64,000 nt of DNA from Terriglobia bacterium (lineage in GTDB: Bacteria > Acidobacteriota > Terriglobia > JAIQFV01): contig JAIQFY010000004.1 in assembly GCA_020072965.1 (NCBI GenBank), positions 124,001 to 188,000 of the forward strand, given 5' to 3'. Below the pieces are notes generated by a model. That model ran no database searches, had not been told where the DNA came from, and saw only the letters and a program-made list of their open reading frames with translations. A program made the position numbers and the translations under genes. Shown here piece by piece: positions 10,180 to 20,035 of the stretch; within the stretch, counting starts at the first letter, position 1, and each line of letters starts with the position of its first letter.

Positions 10180-10761
10180 ATGCCGGTCATTCAACTCATG
10201 GGGCTTCCTGGCTCGGGCAAGAGCACCCTGGCTCGTGGAATAGCAGCCCGCCTGGGATGGCAGCACAGCTTTCGGATTGGAACCTACCACAAGAGGTTTC
10301 CATCAACGGTTGAGGGCGATGCGGCTGCGTGGCGGGTTATGCTCGAAGATATGGCCACTTGCGGGTGGAATCATTTCATTCTTGAAACTTCGGGACTCGA
10401 TGGGCGCTGGAACGACGTGCTGGAGCGCTGCGGCCCCCGGAATGTCCTCACCTTTAAGCTGGAGTGCGAGCAACCTGAACTGATCCGGCGTATCATGGCC
10501 AAGAGCCCTGAAGACCAGGCTCACGGCGATTGGGTTCCCCCCGATCAGTTTCGAGACAAGGTCGCTTATGTACAGGCGGTCTTTCCTGAATTGGCATCGC
10601 GACGGGGAGAAGTGGTGCTCAACACGACACGTGCCTCACCCAGCGAAATTCTTGACCTCGTCGTGCGGTTCCTTTCTACACGCAAGGCCTTTCACCAGGA
10701 CTCATTCCGCCTGGAATACAAGGGTCAAGGCGGTGAACGATCCTTTCCACTTCAAAGCTGA
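10180..10761 (+). CDS. P-loop ATP-binding protein / small kinase-like AAA protein
   Basis: MPVIQLMGLPGSGKSTLARGIAARLG Walker A motif; 193 aa. Confidence 0.8.
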   Translation: MPVIQLMGLPGSGKSTLARGIAARLGWQHSFRIGTYHKRFPSTVEGDAAAWRVMLEDMATCGWNHFILETSGLDGRWNDVLERCGPRNVLTFKLECEQPELIRRIMAKSPEDQAHGDWVPPDQFRDKVAYVQAVFPELASRRGEVVLNTTRASPSEILDLVVRFLSTRKAFHQDSFRLEYKGQGGERSFPLQS

Positions 10762-10827
10762 CCCCAAGGCGTTTGGAGTGATGTCAATCGTGACTGAAGT
10801 TTCACCCACCCCCCGGTCCCTACTTCT

Positions 10828-13324
10828 ATGACTGAGTCGACGATTCTCTCCCCGTCTTCTGTACTGGAATTGCTTCGTTCCCGATTCGGCTTTTCGGACT
10901 TCCGTGAAGGCCAGGAGGAGGTTATCGAGGCGGTGCTGGCAGGCGAAGATGTCTTGACCATTATGCCTACCGGCAGTGGAAAATCACTTTGCTACCAGCT
11001 TCCTGCCCTGGCCTTCGGAGGGATCACCCTGGTCGTCTCGCCCCTGATCGCTTTGATGAAGGACCAGGTCGACGCCCTGACCCGGCGCTCTATTCCCGCC
11101 TCCTTCATCAACTCCACGCTGACTCTGGAAGAACAACGAGTCCGCATCGCGGCGCTCCGCCGCGGTGCCTACAAACTCCTCTACATAGCGCCGGAGCGCT
11201 TTCGGAGCCGGATGTTTACCGAAGGGCTCTCGGGCCTTCAGGTGGACTTGTTCGCAGTGGACGAGGCGCACTGCGTTTCCGAGTGGGGGCATGACTTTCG
11301 TCCCGATTACTTGCGGCTCAAGCCCGCGATCGAGAACCTGGGTCGCCCCGGCGTGATTGCACTCACCGCCACGGCCACGCCCGAAGTTCGCAGCGACATC
11401 ACCCTCCAGCTCGGCCTTCGCCAGCCCAGGCTCTTTGTCACCGGATTCGATCGGAAGAACCTTTTTTTTTTTTTCAGACCTCAAGGCGAGGCTGGTTCCC
11501 GACGCTTCCACCCAGGGCAAAGTTCCGGATCCCTGCGGCATCATTTATGCCGCCACGCGGAAAAACGTGGAGACGATTGCCGAGGTGTTATCCACGGCAG
11601 GCCTGAATGTGGCACCCTATCATGCGGGCATGGACGATGCCGACCGCCATCGGGTGCAGAATTCGTTCATGTCGTCGCGCACGCCCATCGTGGCGGCGAC
11701 CAACGCCTTTGGGATGGGCATCGACAAGGCCAACCTCAGGTTCGTGATCCACTTCGATGTGCCCGGTTCCCTCGAAGCCTACTACCAGGAAATCGGCCGC
11801 GCGGGTCGTGATGGACTGTATTCGCGATGTGCGCTGCTCTGGAATTATGCAGACGTCCACACGCAGGAGTTTTTCATTGATTCCAGCTATCCCCCCCGTG
11901 ACGTGATTGCCGAAGTGTACGCCACGTTGCTCCGCCTCAATCTGGACGAGATCCTGTTGACGCACAAGGAGATCCTGCAGCGAGTCCCCTTGGCAGAGAG
12001 TGAAATGGCCGTGTCTTCCTCGCTCAAGATTTTGGAAAAGGTCGGCGTGCTGGAAAGAGGATTGGATCACGGCGCCGTAGCCCGGGTTACAGCGCTCCCG
12101 AAGCTGGCGGCTGAGGCCAGGGCGGACACCCCGGCGCTGCGTTCAACCCGGGGTACTCTCGAGGAAACGGTTCGATTGAAGACTCGTCTCATCGATGCTT
12201 TGATGCTCGACCTGGGGACGCACCTGGGTGAGCCGCGCCATGTCGACATCGAGGAACTGGCGGAATCCCTCGCGGCAGATTTGGATGCCGTGCGGCGAGG
12301 TTTGCGCGCCCTCGCTTCAGCCGGACTCATCCATTATGAGCCGCCCTTCCGCGGTCGGGGCCTCAGAATGCTCCAACGCCTCCCGTTTAAGCAGGTTTCC
12401 ATCCCATGGGATGAACTTTTCCGCCGGGCCGAGTTAGAACACCGCAAGCTGAGACGCATGGTCGACTACGCCTGCCATTCGGGTTGCTCGCGGGCGTTTA
12501 TTCTGAATTACTTCGGAGAAAAACCGCGGCATCCACATTGTGGATTTTGCGGCAATTGCTCGCGATTCGTGGTGGAGGAGGAGCGAGCCCTCACGACGGA
12601 AGAAACACTGGTCGTGCGAAAAATTTTAAGCTGTGTCGCGCGCATGAAGGGGCGCTTTGGAAGGATGCGCATCGCCCAGGTTCTGACGGGGTCGAAGGTG
12701 AAACAGGTTCATGCGCTGGGCCTTGACCAGCTTTCCACCTATGGCCTTCTTTCTGAGTTTACCCAGGAAACGGTTATGGATTGGATGGAGCGCCTGATCC
12801 AGGCGGAGGCCGTCGTGGTTCGTGGTGAGGAGTACCCGACCGTCGACCTCACCCCGTTCGGGCGTGAAATCATGCATGAACGGGCGACACTCAAGCTGTC
12901 TTTTCCAAAAGAGGTTTCCGTCTCGCCCGAAGACCGGCTTTCCGATACGGGAGGCCCGGCCGTGCGCCGCACAGGGAGGAGGACAGAGTCATTCCCGCTC
13001 AGGAAGAAACCGGCAAAGGGTGAAAGTGACTTAGAGACACTCGCCATGCTTCGGGAGGGCCTGACGATCGAAGAAATTGCGCGCCGCCGCCGGCTCCGGC
13101 CCTCCACCGTTTCCCGTCACGTCCTGACCCTGCTCGATGCGGGGGAAGACATCGACCTCTCGAAGCTCGTGCGCCCGGCAGTGGCCGACACGATTCGAAA
13201 AGCGATGAAGTCCACTCACGATTTTTCACTGAGAGGTCTCAAAGCCGTACTTCCCCCTTATGTCTCCTATGAAGATATTCAACTCGTTTTGGCCATGAGA
13301 AGACAGGAGCGGAAGAAGCAGTGA
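10828..13324 (+). CDS. recQ: ATP-dependent DNA helicase RecQ, split across two frames at a T13 homopolymer (11462-11474)
   Basis: Frame 1 (10828..11811): FREGQEEVIEAVLAGEDVLTIMPTGSGKSLCYQLPAL...DEAHCVSEWGHDFRPDY. Frame 2 (within 11357..13324): GIIYAATRKNVE...GMGIDKANLRFVIHFDVPGSLEAYYQEIGRAGRDG, zinc-binding C residues, C-terminal HTH. Removing one T joins them. Confidence 0.9.
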
Positions 13325-13397
13325 GGGCTGGAGATAGGAACTGTCCGTCCCGGCAAACGTCCCTGCAATCCCGGATTCATGCGATAATCTCTCGATC

Positions 13398-14987
13398 ATG
13401 ACCGCCATTCAGTTTCCACTGGATACACCCCTGCTGAGATCAGCCGCCGCTATTGTCAAGGTGCTTCGCGACCACAATTTCGAGGCCTATTTTGTGGGTG
13501 GGTGTGTGCGTGACCTGGTCATGGGGCGCGTGCCGAAAGACGTGGATATCGCGACCAGTGCCACACCGGACGTTGTGCAGGAAATCTTTCCCAGCACTGT
13601 GGCCGTGGGCGAGTCGTTCGGTGTCGTGATCGTCCTCCGGGAGGGGATTCACTTTGAAGTCGCGACATTCCGCTCCGACAACGCTTACAGCGATGGTCGG
13701 CGTCCGGATTCCGTCAGTTACTCCGCCTCGGCGGCGGAGGACTCCCGACGGCGTGATTTCACCATCAACGCCCTCTTCTATGATCCGCTGGAGGCGCGGT
13801 TGCTGGACTTCCACGGGGGGAGGGACGACATCGAGCGCAAAATTGTACGCGCCATCGGAAGCCCGGGGGAGCGCTTTCGGGAAGACAAGCTGCGTATGCT
13901 GCGAGCCGTGCGCTTTGCCGCGCGATTTGGTTTCATGATTGAAGCAGGGACGCGGCAAGCCATCGTCGATGCTGCCGCGGAAATCAAACAGGTCAGCGCG
14001 GAACGGCAGCGCGATGAACTGACTCGAATCCTCACCGAAGGGCACTCTCAGCGTGGATTCCGATTGTTGGATGATTTGGGCGTGCTGGCTTATTTACTCC
14101 CCGAAGTCAGGGACTTGAAAGGGGTGGAACAACCCCCTGAATTTCATCCTGAAGGCGACGTGTGGGAGCATACGATGCTGCTGCTTCATTGCATGGATGA
14201 AACGAAAAAAGAGGTGTCAGGTGTCGGGGGTCAGGCGTCGGGGAAAAGCATGGAGGGAGGAGAGCCCGGGAGTCAGAAGTTGGAGGTCAGAGGTCAGAAG
14301 CCGGACGCTAAGGGTGAGAATTCAGAAGTCGGAGGTCGGAAGTCAGAAACCGCAAAAGGAAGGGCGTCAGCTTTTTCTGGCAACTGGGAACTGGCAACTG
14401 GCAACTTCCCTCTCCCCTGGAATCTGTCACCAGTCTCTTATCCGACCCCGCTCCTCGCCTGGGCAGCGTTGCTTCATGACATCGGCAAGCCGGCGACCTT
14501 CCGCCGGGCCCCGGATCGGATCCGCTTCGACGGTCACGTGGAAACGGGAGCCAGGATGGCGCGGCAAATCGGCCGGCGCTTCCGAATGTCCAATGAGGAG
14601 ACCGAAGCCATTGCCGAGCTGGTGCTCGACCATCTGAGGTTCAAGGATGTTCAGAAGATGCGTCCATCCACCCTGAAGCGTTTTGTGCGCCGTGAGCAGT
14701 TTGCCGAACACCTGGAACTGCATCGGCTGGACTGCCTGGCTTGCCACGGCAATCTGGAGGCCTATTATTTCACGCGCGCGTACGCACAGACGCTCACACC
14801 GGAAGAGGCCCGCCCGAAGCCCTTCCTTACCGGCAGCGACCTGATCGATCTGGGTTATGCCCCGGGCCCTGAATTCAAGAAAATCCTTACCGCGCTGGAA
14901 GACGCCCAGTTGGAGAACCAGATCAAAGATCGAGAGTCGGCGCTGGAATATCTGCAGCGGAGATTTCCACCGGGAAGAGGAACATGA
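13398..14987 (+). CDS. cca: CCA-adding enzyme / poly(A) polymerase family tRNA nucleotidyltransferase with HD domain and an in-frame repeat-encoded insert
   Basis: FVGGCVRDLVMGRVPKDVDIATSATPD, RRRDFTINALFYDP, ALLHDIGKPATF; insertion of about 70 aa before the HD domain. Confidence 0.92.
   Translation: MTAIQFPLDTPLLRSAAAIVKVLRDHNFEAYFVGGCVRDLVMGRVPKDVDIATSATPDVVQEIFPSTVAVGESFGVVIVLREGIHFEVATFRSDNAYSDGRRPDSVSYSASAAEDSRRRDFTINALFYDPLEARLLDFHGGRDDIERKIVRAIGSPGERFREDKLRMLRAVRFAARFGFMIEAGTRQAIVDAAAEIKQVSAERQRDELTRILTEGHSQRGFRLLDDLGVLAYLLPEVRDLKGVEQPPEFHPEGDVWEHTMLLLHCMDETKKEVSGVGGQASGKSMEGGEPGSQKLEVRGQKPDAKGENSEVGGRKSETAKGRASAFSGNWELATGNFPLPWNLSPVSYPTPLLAWAALLHDIGKPATFRRAPDRIRFDGHVETGARMARQIGRRFRMSNEETEAIAELVLDHLRFKDVQKMRPSTLKRFVRREQFAEHLELHRLDCLACHGNLEAYYFTRAYAQTLTPEEARPKPFLTGSDLIDLGYAPGPEFKKILTALEDAQLENQIKDRESALEYLQRRFPPGRGT
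14208..14410. repeat. Heptad-repeat block inside the cca coding sequence
   Basis: gaggtgtcaggtgtcgggggtcaggcgtcgg...gaagttggaggtcagaggtcagaagcc...tcagaagtcggaggtcggaagtcag...ggcaactgggaactggcaactggcaac. Confidence 0.85.
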
Positions 14988-15147
14988 AGGAGACCTCCTT
15001 GGTCAAAGGATGAAGATCAAGCTGATCCGTTCGTCTGAGGTTGGCGTTCGGTTAATATTAGGAGGATTTCGAAGGCTCCCCCCTTGAAAGAAGTACCACT
15101 CTTCCCCACAGTTCTAAGGGCTACTATTTTGGGCAACCTGACAAGTG

Positions 15148-15168
15148 GGGCAGACGTCCCGTCTGCCC
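15148..15168. repeat. REP palindrome GGGCAGACGTCCCGTCTGCCC
   Basis: Imperfect palindrome shared by four copies flanking the RAYT gene. Confidence 0.85.
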
Positions 15169-15278
15169 GTCTGAGTCTATTGTTCATCTGACACTAGAAG
15201 GACTTCAGAACCCCCCTGAAAGAAGTATCACCCTCCCCCACAGTTCAAGGACTAACATCATGGACAATCTGATGAGTG

Positions 15279-15299
15279 GGGCAGACGTCCCGTCTGCCC
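15279..15299. repeat. REP palindrome GGGCAGACGTCCCGTCTGCCC (overlaps RAYT 5' coding region)
   Basis: Identical to 15148-15168. Confidence 0.85.
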
Positions 15300-15660
15300 A
15301 ATCATCTTTTCATTTTCACGCCTTCCAACCTTTCAATAAGAATGCCGCGGTATTGAAAACTCGGCGACGTCTGCCTCACTGGCAACAAGAGGGCACCACC
15401 TACTTTGCTACTTTTCGCTTGGCCGACTCGATGCCACAGGAAAAAATGAGGGAGTGGCAGGCTGAAAAAGACCTTTGGCTGCGCCGGCATCCGGATCCTC
15501 TTTCGACAAAACTCCAAGAGGAATACAAGGAAATATTCGATGAGAAGTTTCAATCCTACCTTGATGCCGGATATGGTTCTTGCATCCTGGCCGACCCGGA
15601 AATCTCAGCGATTGTGCGCGATTCCCTACATCATTTTGATGAAGTTCGCTATGCCTTGGG

Positions 15661-15760
15661 ATGGTACGTAATCATGCCGAACCACGTGCACGTCTTGGTG
15701 AAACCGCTTGATGGTACGTAATCATGCCGAACCACGTGCACGTCTTGGTGAAACCGCTTG
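15661..15760 (+). repeat. Perfect 50-bp tandem duplication inside the transposase gene
   Basis: 15661-15710 and 15711-15760 both read atggtacgtaatcatgccgaaccacgtgcacgtcttggtgaaaccgcttg. Confidence 0.97.
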
Positions 15761-15997
15761 AGGGACACGAACTGTCCAGGATCTTGCAGGGATGGAAGGG
15801 GTACGCCTCTAAAGAAATCAACCGTGCGCTCGGAAAAGCGGGCACGATTTGGCTGGATGAATCATTCGACCATATTGTACGTGACAAGGATTCTTTAAGG
15901 ACTTTTGAGGATTACATTCAGCAGAATCCAGTTCGAGCGGGATTGAAACGAGGCTCGTATGTCCTGGGTCGAGGTATGGCTCGATTTGAATGATGTG

Positions 15998-16018
15998 GGG
16001 CAGACGTCTCGTCTGCCC
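15998..16018. repeat. REP palindrome GGGCAGACGTCTCGTCTGCCC
   Basis: One-base variant of the REP at 15148, just after the RAYT stop. Confidence 0.85.
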
Positions 16019-16098
16019 AATTTTTTCGGACAGATCAATCCTGAGGTAATCAACAGAAGAATAGCTGTAGGTTTTCTCTTTTTTTGTGCAACTCAAAG

Positions 16099-16119
16099 GG
16101 GCAGACGGGACGTCTGCCC
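16099..16119. repeat. REP palindrome in opposite orientation, GGGCAGACGGGACGTCTGCCC
   Basis: Exact reverse complement of the 15148 copy. Confidence 0.85.
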
Positions 16120-16486
16120 CACAGATCATCCGCCGTACTGCGCTCTCAGTGAAATACATTCCCCAGATTAATCAAAGCCGCGGGGTTGGAGTAATACATC
16201 CCGTGGACGGCGTCAGAGGCATCTATAAAGAAGTAGCCCCGCCCTGAGGGATCCCCAGTCAGGTGCTTGTAAGTGGCCAGTTGTCCTTCCGGCGTATAGA
16301 AGGAATCCTGACTGAAACCAATGACGGAGAGCGAACTGCCGTGCCAACGGTCAAAGATGCCTGGATCGATCATGAGACGTTCTGTGAACGGGGGTTTGCC
16401 AAAAATCTGCATCATGACCAGCATCGACTCGCTCGCAATGGGGCTCGGATCCGCGAGAGACCCTACAAATAAAGAAAGGGGTCACA

Positions 16487-16865
16487 CCTGGACATAGGAC
16501 AGAAGGGTCAGTCGAGGCAAGCACGTTCCTCAATATGTCCAGGCCTGACCCGAATGGCGCTAAGTTAAGAGCATGGGGAAACGGATCTAACCTTACCCCG
16601 GAAAAGACGCTTATGACCGTCCCACTCAGCGCGCAGGGCGGCACTGAAGGAGGTGTCTTTGGTCCTCTTTCGGCGGGATCGAACCCAGATCCTCCTGGGG
16701 AAGGAACCCCCTCCAGGATTTCTTCTCTATTGGGGCGATCCCCACCCAGGGTAGGCCGCAAGGCGGCCAACCCTGGGCTATTGAAGACTTCCCTTTCGGG
16801 GAAGCGGATCAATCGCCATCTCAATTTCTTAACTAAGCGCCATTCAGGATCTGACCCCTTTTTTC
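16487..16865. mobile_element. Small non-autonomous (MITE-like) element candidate with nested inverted repeats
   Basis: gaatggcgctaagttaag (16552-16569) versus cttaactaagcgccattc (16828-16845), 17/18 inverted match; plus cctggacata (16487-16496) / tatgtccagg (16534-16543). No convincing coding content. Confidence 0.4.
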
Positions 16866-16876
16866 TTCGGGGGGCA

Positions 16877-16928
16877 GATGGCTGAGATCTGATGGCTGAG
16901 ATCTGATGGCTGATAGCTGACGACAGCC
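16877..16928. repeat. Heptad-repeat block abutting the msrA stop (gctgatR flavour)
   Basis: gatggctgagatctgatggctgagatctgatggctgatagctgacg. Confidence 0.8.
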
Positions 16929-17402
16929 TCACGGTATCTTACATTGCGCCAGCCCACGCTTTTCCAGATATTGTTGGTGGTATTCCTCGGCCCGGTAGAA
17001 TTTTGAAGACGAGACGATCTGCGTCACGATGGGTCGACGGAATCGTCCGCTTTCTTCCAGGCTCTGTTTGGAGGCAAAGGCTGCAGCCATCTGCTCGGGA
17101 GTGTGATAGAAAATCGCCGAGCGATACTGCTCGCCTACGTCCGGCCCTTGTCGATTGCGGGTCGTGGGGTCGTGATTCTCCCAGAACACTTTCAGCAATT
17201 CTTCATAGGAAACCTGCAACGGGTCATATTCGATCTCAACCGTCTCCGCGTGGCCGGTCGTTCCAGAACATACATCTTCGTATGTGGGGTCGGGATAGGT
17301 TCCACCTTCATACCCCACCGCGGTCGAGACCACACCCTTGACCTGGCGGAAAGCCACTTCGACTCCCCAGAAACATCCGGCGGCAAAATTCGCTTTTTCC
17401 AT
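16929..17402 (-). CDS. msrA: Peptide-methionine (S)-S-oxide reductase
   Basis: [29 protein letters not shown] catalytic motif; 157 aa. Confidence 0.95.
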   Translation of the reverse strand: MEKANFAAGCFWGVEVAFRQVKGVVSTAVGYEGGTYPDPTYEDVCSGTTGHAETVEIEYDPLQVSYEELLKVFWENHDPTTRNRQGPDVGEQYRSAIFYHTPEQMAAAFASKQSLEESGRFRRPIVTQIVSSSKFYRAEEYHQQYLEKRGLAQCKIP

Positions 17403-17480
17403 CGCGATCCTCCAAATTATTATTCCTCATCCCGCAATGTATTCGGAAAATCGGCCCAGACTCCAACCGCGGGCCGGGCA

Positions 17481-17957
17481 TCAAGTGCCCTTTGGGACCA
17501 CCTGGACGACATAGCGGCCGTTAAAAGCCACGGCGACTTCTCCCTCCTGGCGTATCTCGGCGGCTAGAGCAATGCGGGCCTTCCCCTTCTTTCGCAGGGC
17601 ACCGATCATCTTCTCCAAGGTAGCGGGATCGGGCTTACAGCAGCACGCGCTGAAGTCTATCGTCACCGGTTGCCGGTAATGAATTGCACTGTCCTGGATG
17701 ACAATGCTCCCCTCAATGCCGGCCTCCTTCAAGATCAGCCACACAAGGCTCCAGCCTGCCAGGGTGAGAGTGGCGTTGAGACTTCCAGCAAAGGCCGTCC
17801 CCTGCTGATTGATATTCTTGCCCAGGGGCACGCTTAAGGTGAGGCACCCGTTTTCGTACCGCTCGATAGTGAGCCCGATGACACTGGAAATGGGTATCTC
17901 GGTTTTGAGTCTCTCGATGAGCTCTCTCAAAGGGCCCTTCATACTGGATCGGTCCAA
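17481..17957 (-). CDS. YiiD_C-type thioesterase domain protein
   Basis: GKNINQQGTAFAGSLNATLTLAGWSLVWLIL hot-dog-like region; 158 aa. Confidence 0.75.
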   Translation of the reverse strand: MDRSSMKGPLRELIERLKTEIPISSVIGLTIERYENGCLTLSVPLGKNINQQGTAFAGSLNATLTLAGWSLVWLILKEAGIEGSIVIQDSAIHYRQPVTIDFSACCCKPDPATLEKMIGALRKKGKARIALAAEIRQEGEVAVAFNGRYVVQVVPKGT

Positions 17958-18142
17958 AAGTTCATTCAGGACAGGTTAGCACGCAGCTGACGATTCGGCG
18001 TGAGCGGAGATAATACACCCGGAGTACAGGGGCCGGTCCCCTGTTGTTTTTTGAGTGTCTCCATTTTTCTGTGTTTGCTCATTTGCCATTTCGCCATGCA
18101 GGGATTGATCCAAACCATCCCTGAGAAGTCTTTGCCGGTGAG

Positions 18143-18166
18143 GGAGCAGACGGGGACGTCTGCTCC
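18143..18166. repeat. Diverged REP palindrome GGAGCAGACGGGGACGTCTGCTCC
   Basis: Same core (CAGACG...CGTCTG) as the RAYT-flanking REPs; lies just past the amidase stop. Confidence 0.7.
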
Positions 18167-18170
18167 ACGC

Positions 18171-19919
18171 TTACTTAGGCAGGTCCGCACTGGGACGAAA
18201 TTGCGGCGGTCGCCGGTGCTTCGTGGCCTGTTCAAAGGAATAGGCCAGTTTGATGAGTACGGGCTCGCTGTAAGGTCTTCCAAAAAAAGAAATGCCGACG
18301 GGCAGGCCAAACACGTACCCCGCTGGGACAGTGATGTGGGGATATCCGGCCACCGCTGCGGGGGTCGAACTGCTGCCGAAGGAGGCGTCCCCATTGACGA
18401 GGTCGATGAAGGGGGGCGGTCCGGCCGTAGGCGCCACGATGGCATCCAGCTTATGCTTATCCAGGGTGGCATCGATTCCTTTTTCTCGAGCAAACTCCAA
18501 ATCCTTGGTCAGCGCCTTCCGGTAGTCCTCGCTCTCGAGCGTCCCTTTCTTCTCCGCCATCAAAAGAATTTCCTGACCAAAGAAGGGCATTTCTTTGGCG
18601 CTGGTGCGCTCATTGAATTCAATGATGTTTTTGAGCGTGCGGACGGGCGCATTGGGCCCAAGGCCCGCAAGGTATTTGTTGAGGTCTGCTTTGAACTCAT
18701 ACAACAGAACCTCGAATTCGGAATCATCAAACTGTCCGGCCGTCGCAATGTCGGCAGGGTCCACAATCACGGCTCCCTGGTGTTTCATCAAATCGATGGC
18801 CGACTCGATCAAGCGCACGGTCGGCCCGTTGTAGTCGAAGAATTTTGCCCGGGCGATGCCAAGTCGTGCCCCGCGCAATCCATCCGGGACCAGAAATCTC
18901 GTATAGTCATTCAGGGCCTTGCCCGAGCTTTCATCCGTTGCTTCATCCAGCATGTCGACCCCGGTCATGGCGCCGAGCAATATGGCGGCATCGGTGACGG
19001 TGCGGGCCATGGGTCCTGCGGTGTCCTGGCTGTGGGCAATCGGAATGATGCCGGAGCGGCTGATGAGCCCAACCGTGGGCTTGATGCCGACGATGGAACA
19101 GGCCGAGGAGGGTGAAACGACCGAGCCGTCCGTCTCTGTGCCGACCGCTGCGGCGCAGAGGTTCGCGGCGACAGCGCCGGCCGACCCTGAGCTGGACCCT
19201 GAAGGTGTGCGATCCAGCGCGTAAGGATTGCGGCATTGGCCACCCCGCCCGCTCCATCCGCTGGAGGAATGCGTTGATCTGAAATTGGCCCATTCGCTCA
19301 TGTTGGTCTTCCCCAGCAGGATCGCCCCCGCATGCCGGAGCCGCGCCGCCACGAAAGCATCGCGGGGAGGAACGGACCCTGCCAACGCAAGGGAACCGGC
19401 AGTGGTGGTCATCCTATCCGTGGTGCCAATATTGTCTTTGAGCAGGATAGGAATGCCGTGAAGCGGACCACGAGCCCCCTTGGCCTTACGCTCTGCATCC
19501 AGGGCATCGGCCGTCGCCAGGGCCTCCGGGTTGATTTCAAGGACTTGACTGAGTCTGGGCCCCTTCTGGTTTAAAGCTTCGATCCTCGAAAGGTATGCTT
19601 CGACAATCTTGCGAGCTGTGTACTTGCCGGACTGCATTCCCTCCTGAAGACCCCGCAGGGTCGCTTCTTCCAGCTCAAAGGAAGCGAATGCTGATTTCTC
19701 TGTAGTTATTTCAGCAAATTCCAAGCTCGGCAAGAACGGTTCTGCAATGGCGAGGGTTCCTCCCAGCAAGCCGGAACCGACAAACGCCCTTCGGGTCATG
19801 TGATGCCGATCAATGGTCCGTTCATCATCATGTTGCATCGTGATTCTCCTTGGTGTGCTTGCTTTGTCGACGGCAATCGATTGCAACGCAACCCCCCGCT
19901 CAAGCGGAAGACGTTTCAA
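18171..19919 (-). CDS. Amidase (amidase signature family), Tat-like signal
   Basis: GPLHGIPILLKDNIGT, GKTNMSEWANFRS, TPSGSSSGSAGAVAANLCAAAVGTETDGSVVSPSS signature. Confidence 0.94.
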   Translation of the reverse strand: MKRLPLERGVALQSIAVDKASTPRRITMQHDDERTIDRHHMTRRAFVGSGLLGGTLAIAEPFLPSLEFAEITTEKSAFASFELEEATLRGLQEGMQSGKYTARKIVEAYLSRIEALNQKGPRLSQVLEINPEALATADALDAERKAKGARGPLHGIPILLKDNIGTTDRMTTTAGSLALAGSVPPRDAFVAARLRHAGAILLGKTNMSEWANFRSTHSSSGWSGRGGQCRNPYALDRTPSGSSSGSAGAVAANLCAAAVGTETDGSVVSPSSACSIVGIKPTVGLISRSGIIPIAHSQDTAGPMARTVTDAAILLGAMTGVDMLDEATDESSGKALNDYTRFLVPDGLRGARLGIARAKFFDYNGPTVRLIESAIDLMKHQGAVIVDPADIATAGQFDDSEFEVLLYEFKADLNKYLAGLGPNAPVRTLKNIIEFNERTSAKEMPFFGQEILLMAEKKGTLESEDYRKALTKDLEFAREKGIDATLDKHKLDAIVAPTAGPPPFIDLVNGDASFGSSSTPAAVAGYPHITVPAGYVFGLPVGISFFGRPYSEPVLIKLAYSFEQATKHRRPPQFRPSADLPK

Positions 19920-20007
19920 GATTTATTGTAACGGGGAGTCTTTGCACAGATTTTGGATATTAATACAAACGTCTTTGAACATGTTACAAAATTGTGCATG
20001 ATTCAAC

Positions 20008-20035
20008 GTAGGGGCGCATAGCTATGCGCCCCTAC
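20008..20035. repeat. Perfect 28-bp palindrome GTAGGGGCGCATAG/CTATGCGCCCCTAC
   Basis: Both halves are exact reverse complements. Confidence 0.9.

Larger units (their letters stand above)
15260..15993 (+). pseudogene. REP-associated tyrosine transposase (RAYT, Y1_Tnp/HUH), disrupted by a 50-bp tandem duplication
   Basis: ORFs 15260..15721 and 15724..15993 carry RRRLPHWQQEGTTYFATFRLADS, MPNHVHVLVKPL (present twice) and QNPVRAGL; the 50-bp duplication shifts the frame. Confidence 0.9.

Noticed and set aside
16351-16932. 193-aa minus-strand ORF
   Set aside because: Overlaps the MITE-like and heptad-repeat sequence; translation looks non-coding.
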